DNA from: Chamaecyparis obtusa
Taxonomy: Eukaryota; Streptophyta; Pinopsida; Cupressales; Cupressaceae
DNA: 64,000 nt
Reading direction: 5' to 3'
Assembly (NCBI GenBank): GCA_027943335.1
Contig: BSBK01000765.1
Coordinates: 2,572,001-2,636,000 of the forward strand
The first letter of the stretch is position 1. Each line of letters begins with the position of its first letter. The position numbers and the translations under genes are program-made. The notes below the pieces were generated by a model. It worked only from the letters and a program-made list of their open reading frames with translations. It had not been told where the DNA came from and ran no database searches. Positions 57,998 to 64,000 of this stretch are shown here, piece by piece.

Positions 57998-60900
57998 TTA
58001 GTCCAATGTACCAATTGGGTCTGCCCTACCCTTGATTGTCTCAAGTATTGCCTTGTGGTCTGACTCAAGAACCTTCCAAAGAGTTTTATTTTGTGGTCTT
58101 CCCCCATATCTGATTAAGTGGACATTTGATGCAACGATGAGGTTTGAATAATGAAGAATCTTTCTGTGTGTCTCCCAATCCTCAAACAACCACAACCTAG
58201 GGTTCTTCATAGCATACCGTCTAAGCCATGTACCAGTTACAACCACTGCTCCTATAGGGTATTCCAATTCTTCACCATCGATAACTGAGTGATCCAGTTT
58301 CTTTTTTGCCTCTACACAACGACACAAATAATAATTTGTCCCTTCTTCATTGTCTTCAGGTGCAATAACAGCAAAAACATGGCCTGTAATGATATAAACA
58401 TAATGAGGACATTAGTTTACTAAATATTTATGATAAAGTACTAAATTTGAGATTATTTGTATGTGGAAAATACCGGCCTGGTTGTACTAGATCAGATAAG
58501 TGATCAAAGTCAATGGATGATTCCATTTTTGTCGGTTGTAGTGATTCATGGGGATGATAGGAGGCAAGTGGACTCAAACTATGTGTATACCATTCGTCAA
58601 CCCATTCCTTTGATTCACACCCATCCCAATCTTCATCTACACATGATGAACAAAAGCACGCCATATGTCGTGTGGATACTCCATGAACCTGCATTACAAC
58701 TTCTAAAAGAGTGTAGCTCACTCGATCCAGTCAATGTACAACAATCCTCATATGGTGCAATGTTAGTTTCATCCATAAACCAAAAAAATCTACGAACCAT
58801 AGACTCACCTTCATTACTTGGACCCATTGTAGCATTATACCATTGGACAATACATCTTGCATCTGACAATTTTGCTTTCTTTGTGTACTTTAATTCTTCA
58901 CGTGCTAAAGCTCTTTTAATACATGCACCTGCGCCATCGTGCTCTCCCTTTCCATGACCGGCCTCTGTGAAATTCCACATATATTGAATTCCAGTAATCT
59001 TATGCATCCTGCACAACCAATAAAACATCTGCGAATTCTTGAATTGGGATGCACAATTATCTGACCAAATGATATGTCGATGATATTTTATGCCCCTATT
59101 TGCCAAATGACCATAAAATAGTTGAAAGCAACCATGTACAAACTTTGTAGAATGTGAGCGATCATCGCTGATATAAAAATGATACTCCCTCAATATCTTC
59201 CTGTTCTGCTCTGTACTGTCTGGTGCATGCATGAATGCTATATGAACAAATATAGCAACCTGTTGAGAGCTGTAATACTTTGCTTGCACCTCATTCTGTG
59301 GTTGTAGTGTGTAGTTCTCTGCAAAGTCCACAACTGAAACAATGGTTTAAAGTGGGAATGTGTTCTTGCACAACTTGAATTGCATATCTAACCATCGTGC
59401 TCTATGTGTATGCCTTGCATACTCATAAATAACTTTTTTACAAAAAATGTCCATGAACTGATACACTGGAATTTTTTCAATTACTAAATCACATCTTTTA
59501 GCCTCTTTTCCATCTTTTAGATTGTATGTCACGGTCTTATATTTTCCAAATTCCACTATTTCATTACCGATTGCATGCGTACTCTCCATATGTTGACAAA
59601 TTGGCAAATGTCGCAAACCTCTGCAATCTATGCATGTACCATTCAAGCATGAGAGCTTGTAAAATTGTTGACCATCCACTCTTTCACATAAAATGGTAGA
59701 TATTAATTCCCTTGAAGATCTAGGTGGGACATTTATGTTACAATCCTGCAAAACATTGTTAGAGTGCAAAGCTACACATATATTCCTATAAACTTCAAAA
59801 TGGTTAGAAAATTCAATATGTACCCTACAACAACAAGTTGTGCATGTGTGATTTATCTTAACATAAAAAGGTTTACACATTTCAAAATATCTCTGACTAA
59901 TTTTAATTTGAGGATACGAAAGCATAAATTTTGAAAAGAATTGTGTCTGAGTTGAATCCAAAAAATGTTTTGGATGTGGAACACGAATTCAACTACCAAT
60001 CCTCCTTCTTACAACATCTCTTTGATTAGGAGATACCCATGTATTATTCTTCCAAAATTCTTCAATCAAGGATTTCAAAGCTTCAACAATTGCTTTATCT
60101 TTTCGCAGTAGTCTACCGGAAAATGCCCATAACTCATTGCTATTTGGATCTTCCACTCTTTTACGCCTTCTCAGGGCTCTCATTAGAGACTTTCTACTTA
60201 TTTTCAATGTTTTGCTTGTCTTTCTAATGAGTCGAGATTTCTTCATTTGATTGCTTACTATTGTTGATGTAAGTACACGACGTGTGACATTACTATCTTT
60301 CGTGCATGATGTAGAACCCACACTCTCATATGCAGTCATTAGATTCTTTACAATAGATTTTTCGCTAGACTCATCCATTGTTCTTAGCCCAAGAATCTTC
60401 ATGATGGACCTAAATTTAAGATTTCTCATCATTTCAACAAATAGTTGACATCTTCCTGTCATGTTTAAATTCTCAAAAAATGATCTCCAAATACGATTAG
60501 CATTTCTTTGACAAGTACGCTTGGGAATCTTGTCAGGCATTGCTTGCAAAATGTTAGTATCAATATCAATCAAATATTTTGGCTTTCTATAAATAATTCT
60601 AGGAGCATCATAAACATTATGTGTGAATTGCGTACCATCTTGAGTGTCATCAACATGAGACGATGTGGTTGCTACACCTTCAGATGTAGATAATGGTGTG
60701 CCTTCAACATGATATAAGGGTGTGCCTTCAACATGACACATTGGTGTGACTCCACCTTCGGAAGTAGACGATGGTGTGCCTTCAACGTGATACATTGGTG
60801 TCCCTCCACCTTCGGAAGTAGACAATGGTGTGCCTTCAACATGATACATTGGTGTGCCTCCAACATTGGATGACGATGTCTCTTCAACTTGGGAACTCAT

Positions 60901-61152
60901 AGATGATGTCCTCGCATTTTCATAATTCAATTGTCTCGTTGCACGCAAGTTTCTCATTCGTTGTCTTTTTGTTTCCAATTCCAATTCTCTTTTACATTGT
61001 ATTGATGTTTCATGTTCCTCATCCAAAGACAAATCTTCTTGTATGGTTTCTAATTTTTTGTGTTCACGAAGTTGTCTCATTCTTTCCCTTTTCTTCTCTT
61101 TGTCTCTTTCATGCTCTTCCAATGTTAAATTCTTTGCTCGTTTCCTTGGCAT
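57998..61152 (-). pseudogene. Transposase-like gene of uncertain superfamily
   Basis: Starts MPRKRAKNLTLEEHERDKEK and stays in one frame to about 58722. It has only two stops: TGA at 59989 (CGA-type) and TAA at 59347 (CAA-type). The N-terminus has two basic KRxRMRxLR repeats, then 18-residue repeats. The middle has cysteine clusters (CTTCCCRVHIEF and CIDCRGLRHLPICQH). The likely catalytic part has DFAENYTLQ (about 59326), ISDDRSHS, IWSDNCASQFKNS (about 59059) and EAGHGKGEHDGAGACIKR (about 58936). A frameshift near 58720 leads to CFCSSCVDEDWDGC. The last exon is 58383-57998, ending IGTLD. The intron (58384 to 58473 or 58477) fits a GT donor by sequence but a GC donor by frame. I recall similar SDxxxSQFK/HGKGxxDG proteins in transposon-derived genes of other eukaryotes, but cannot name the superfamily. 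Confidence 0.72.
60672..60866 (-). repeat. 54-bp coding minisatellite in transposase-like gene
   Basis: Encodes about three copies of GGTPMYHVEGTPLSTSEG. The third copy has an eight-residue insertion (partial duplication of the HVEGTP phrase). Frame is kept throughout. Confidence 0.9.
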
Positions 61153-61163
61153 GATGATGATTT

Positions 61164-61374
61164 CTACATATGAATTGATTACAATTTTAAAAATATAATA
61201 TAAATGTAAAACAATAAGTCAAATTCTAATTTAAACCTCTTACAATATGACAAATTATAATATAAATTTATTATAATTATATCAAATTATGCATTGAACA
61301 AGTATATATCATACCAATTATAAACCAAAACACTCTTTATTCACATTTGACATGTAAGAAACTAAAAAACTTAC
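61164..61374 (-). other. Probable 5'-UTR intron of the transposase-like gene
   Basis: On the minus strand, ATTGAG|GTAAGT at 61375/61374 is a consensus donor and TATGTAG|AAATC at 61164/61163 a good acceptor, 11 bases before the ATG. The 211-base AT-rich interval fits a plant intron. RNA evidence would decide. Confidence 0.6.
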
Positions 61375-61589
61375 CTCAATAAATTTCGCTGATAATGATT
61401 GACCTTTGCAATTTGATGTTGATTTTTAAACAATAAAATAGTGCAAATTGACAAAATATGTTTTTTTGTCACTTAGCACCATGAAAAGAAGAAAACTTGT
61501 CAGCTAAGATGCAGAAATCAAACAAAAACAGAAAAAGTGGGCCTCAATCACGAGTTTCATGGCCAATTTAACCATTGTTTTTAGTTTTG
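61375..61589 (-). other. Upstream region of transposase-like gene
   Basis: Includes the presumed first untranslated exon (ending 61375) and AT-rich promoter sequence. I see no clear TATA box. Confidence 0.4.
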
Positions 61590-61771
61590 CATAGCGCGAG
61601 TGCGCTATGCAAAACTAAAAGTCTCTCGTCTTTACTTTTTCATAGCGCGCACGCGCTATGTAAAACTAAGACTAGAGTGATAGTCTTTAGTTTTTCATAG
61701 CGCGCACGCGCTATGTATAACTAAAGACTAGAGTGATAGTCTTTACTTTTTCATAGCGCGTACACGCTATA
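61590..61771. repeat. Four spaced palindromes upstream of the transposase-like gene
   Basis: Twenty-base hairpins of the form CATAGCGCGCACGCGCTATG lie at 61590-61609, 61641-61660, 61696-61715 and 61752-61771. They are spaced 51-56 bases apart with related spacers (TAAAACTAAGACTAGAGTGA). The middle two are identical. Each has nine-base arms around a two-base centre. The first and last carry compensated or partial changes. Likely protein-binding or subterminal repeats. Confidence 0.9.
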
Positions 61772-61776
61772 TAAAA

Positions 61777-61890
61777 CAAGAAAAAGGGAGAGAGGGAGAA
61801 GGTGATAAAAAAGGGAGAGGGAGAGAAGGAGAGAGGGAGAAGTTGAGAGAGAGAGAGAGAAGGGGAAAGGGAGATAGACAAGGGGAAGGA
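61777..61890 (+). repeat. Purine-rich GA tract
   Basis: More than 100 bases almost entirely of A and G, built of GGGAGAGA-like words. It lies immediately outside the palindrome array. Confidence 0.9.
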
Positions 61891-62660
61891 GAATGAATGT
61901 AGTCCTTACAAGTAGTACTTATTTTGCCGCGAGCACTAGCAGTAGCACTGAGAGACCAATAAATATGTGTATGTTTGAGCCTTGGTTGGATATGGGAGAT
62001 GGTTGGATAGTTTGGATGGACTCTAGATTGGAGAGGGATCGTGAGGGAGTGGATTGAGATAAGGTCATCTGACTAGGATCTATGTGTTAGGCCAACAAAT
62101 CTAGGGGTGACTATAGCATATACAATATGGTGGGTTAGGATGATACCAAGAGATATGTGTAGGATAGGGATTCCTACCCTGTGGATGTGTAAGAGGGAGG
62201 TACACATACAAGGACACCAGGTTGATGCATACCAGTTGGCTCAGTGCTTGAGGAGAGCAGTGGTAGTGGCACTATGGAGGAAGAGAAAGGAAGCATCACC
62301 TATGAGGGGGTACAAAGACAGGTAGAAACACTTTACCAAAGGGTGTTCAAGAAAAGAGTAGCTAGGTAAGATAGAGGGGGAGATGGAGGAAGACCATGGG
62401 TATAGGTAACCTAGATATATGGAAGAGATAGTGGGTAGGGATGTGTTACCATGATGGACATTGATCAGGGTGCACAAGCACAACCACAAGTACTAGGACA
62501 AGGACAAAGACAACATTGGTACCACAACCACCATCTAGTACATGGACCAATATGGAGGACTAGAGCATCCATGAAGGTACAAGGAGAGGGAACCTCATCC
62601 ATAGGGGATCATGTGACAAAGATGTTAGGCCCAAAAGGAGGTAAATACAACTAAGAGTGG
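61891..62660 (+). pseudogene. Degenerate reading frame of unknown origin
   Basis: Around 62080-62655 the plus strand has codon-like texture, with stretches such as GSGTMEEEKGSITYEGVQRQ and VETLYQRVFKKRVAR. Many TAG/TGA codons interrupt it. No motif is recognised. It may be a fossil transposon gene or simple G-rich sequence. Confidence 0.3.
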
Positions 62661-63466
62661 TGGGGTTAATCAATTGTTCACTCACAATTAAAACTTGAGA
62701 ATGTCATAATATAACATATATGTAAATTAGATAACTATGCAGATAGACTAGATAAGAATGAAAATGCTCTGATAGTTTACCTCCCCAAGACATAATCAAG
62801 GATGGGGGTAAAAGGCTTAATTAGGAAAAGCAACTAGGTTAGGATGAATTATGGGTGAATAAAAATGCAAGCGAAATGGTGATGAAAAATGATCATGGAT
62901 CTTGAGTACCCTTGCAAATGGTTTGTCATGTAGCGAGCACTTATTTTGATTTAGCAACATCAGTGAATATCCAAGGTATGAAGAGCCAAGGTTGTGGCAT
63001 AAATAGTGCATAGGACATGACATGACAAATAGAAACTGTTAGACTGGCATCACACAAGATCCATAAAGGACTTTGGTGCAAATGATGTTGGAAGAACACA
63101 AGCAAGAGATATGACCTAGTGCACCATGTGACTATTGGAATCACATGTGGAAGTGCAAGGAACAAATTTAGACCACACACAAAAGAAAATAAAACCATAA
63201 ACAAGTCCCAAGTTTCATCATTCACGACACACCATGATATAAAGGATCATGGTAACCTTGAGGAGACTAAACAAGAGAACTCCAAGAAAGATATAAAAAA
63301 ATCCAAAAGAACTAATGTCAACATGAATGTAACAAATATCTTTTGCCAAAATTAGATGATTGAAGAAAAAGATTAGATTTGACATGTTTGACATAAGGAT
63401 GGATGCATCCTACGTAGACTGATGGTGAGATGATGAGTGACTGCCTGAGGATAAAATACACTCATA

Positions 63467-63620
63467 TATGTTATGATACCTAATGGCAACAGACAACCAA
63501 GAAAGACCAAATGTACCCAATTTATATCTAAATGTACCCAAATGTATATCTAACCCAACGTTTAAGAGCTATGTATGTTATGATACCTAATGGCAACAGA
63601 CAACCAAGACAGACCAAACC
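63467..63620 (+). repeat. 45-bp direct repeat, 107-bp offset
   Basis: TATGTTATGATACCTAATGG followed by CAACAGACAACCAAGA occurs at 63467 and 63574. ATGTACCCAA-type words are repeated in the interval between. Confidence 0.92.
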
Positions 63621-63837
63621 AATTCTAGAGGCCCTGCAATGCTCAAAAGAGTAGGGCAATGGCATATCTACAACATTGGAAAATCATGTTAAGCATGATA
63701 ATATCCACGGAGATTTGTGTCAGTTTTAGACAAAAAAATCAGTTTGAATAGATTATATATTTCACATGCTTATAGAAGCGTGCAATATGCAATATTTTCT
63801 TACTTGTAGTTGTAATTTTAGAAATCCTTAACAATCT

Positions 63838-63866
63838 AGAGAGAGAGAGAGAGAGACAGAGAGAGA
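63838..63866. repeat. (GA)n microsatellite
   Basis: A GA dinucleotide run with one ACA interruption. Confidence 0.9.
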
Positions 63867-64000
63867 ATTGATAGCAAGTGGGATAATGTAGATGCTTTAA
63901 TAAACCACTATCTTCTTTACTCAAGCAACATCTGGTTCATCTACTCGACTGGGGCATGTTTGGGATCAAACAGTCTCCATTTAAACTCAAGTCTCTAGAA

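Larger units (their letters stand above)
41220..61790. mobile_element. Putative giant two-gene DNA transposon with internal satellite
   Basis: Two convergent multi-exon genes, a transposase-like gene on the right and an accessory gene on the left, enclose a 12.4-kb satellite. GC-rich palindromes containing the shared 11-mer ATAGCGCGCAC flank both genes on their outer side (41390-41400 and 61642-61652). The left boundary is marked by the broken copia LTR. No terminal inverted repeat or target duplication is seen, and the rest of the broken LTR is not found to the right. The right end is therefore only a guess and could lie beyond the window. Treat it as a hypothesis built from arrangement. Confidence 0.55.
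62661..64000. other. Noncoding right flank
   Basis: No gene recognised. Contains the two small repeats listed separately. Confidence 0.45.

Overview
The window is plant nuclear DNA made almost entirely of nested, decayed transposable elements. The main signs are Ty3/gypsy and Ty1/copia gag-pol genes of plant type, tRNA-iMet-type primer sites, plant-style GT-AG introns, a plant mobile domain (PMD) reading frame and a plant RabA-type GTPase fossil. The old insertions, the very low density of host genes and the decay by nonsense mutations suggest a large seed-plant genome, perhaps a gymnosperm. That taxonomic guess is weak. I see no intact host gene.

Layout. (1) 73-23114 is a Tat-lineage Ty3/gypsy composite on the minus strand with three LTRs (73-1335, 5340-6588, 21905-23114). 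Between the middle and right LTRs lies a nearly complete element: PBS at 21881-21900, a long leader, and one gag-pol frame 19609->12150 with gag, protease, RT, RNase H, a second archaeal-type RNase H and integrase. An antisense, intron-containing, TATA-driven PMD gene (7648-10156) follows. Between the left and middle LTRs only a second PMD gene copy (2417-5336) survives. (2) 23115-25981 is intergenic and holds a RabA/Rab11 pseudogene. (3) 25982-31158 is a minus-strand LTR element with a tRNA-iMet PBS and one 547-codon frame of unknown function instead of gag-pol. A 5'-truncated plus-strand copia pol (26231-28568) lies inside it. (4) 31159-34888 is AT-rich noncoding DNA with a 370-bp-spaced duplication. 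(5) 34889-41219 is a Ty1/copia element with a complete 5' LTR, a single-frame gag-pol with only nonsense lesions, and a 3' LTR cut off at 41219.

(6) About 41220-61790 is the most unusual region. I read it as one large two-gene DNA transposon of a family I cannot name with confidence. A six-exon gene of about 468 codons (41556-43475, +) and a transposase-like gene of about 1,020 codons (61152->57998, -) converge on a 12.4-kb satellite array (45037-57484). The array has a 162-bp monomer and a 537-bp derivative arranged in about 2.1-kb higher-order units. GC-rich palindromes sharing an 11-bp core lie outside both genes. (7) 61791-64000 is a purine-rich tract, a degenerate reading frame and short repeats.

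Decay style. Three long frames (Tat gag-pol, copia gag-pol, transposase) keep reading frame over kilobases. They are broken mostly by stop codons of the CAG/CAA/CGA->stop and TGG->TAG kinds, with very few indels. Both full-length integrases have lysine in place of the catalytic glutamate. This fits deamination-type mutation of silenced, methylated elements.
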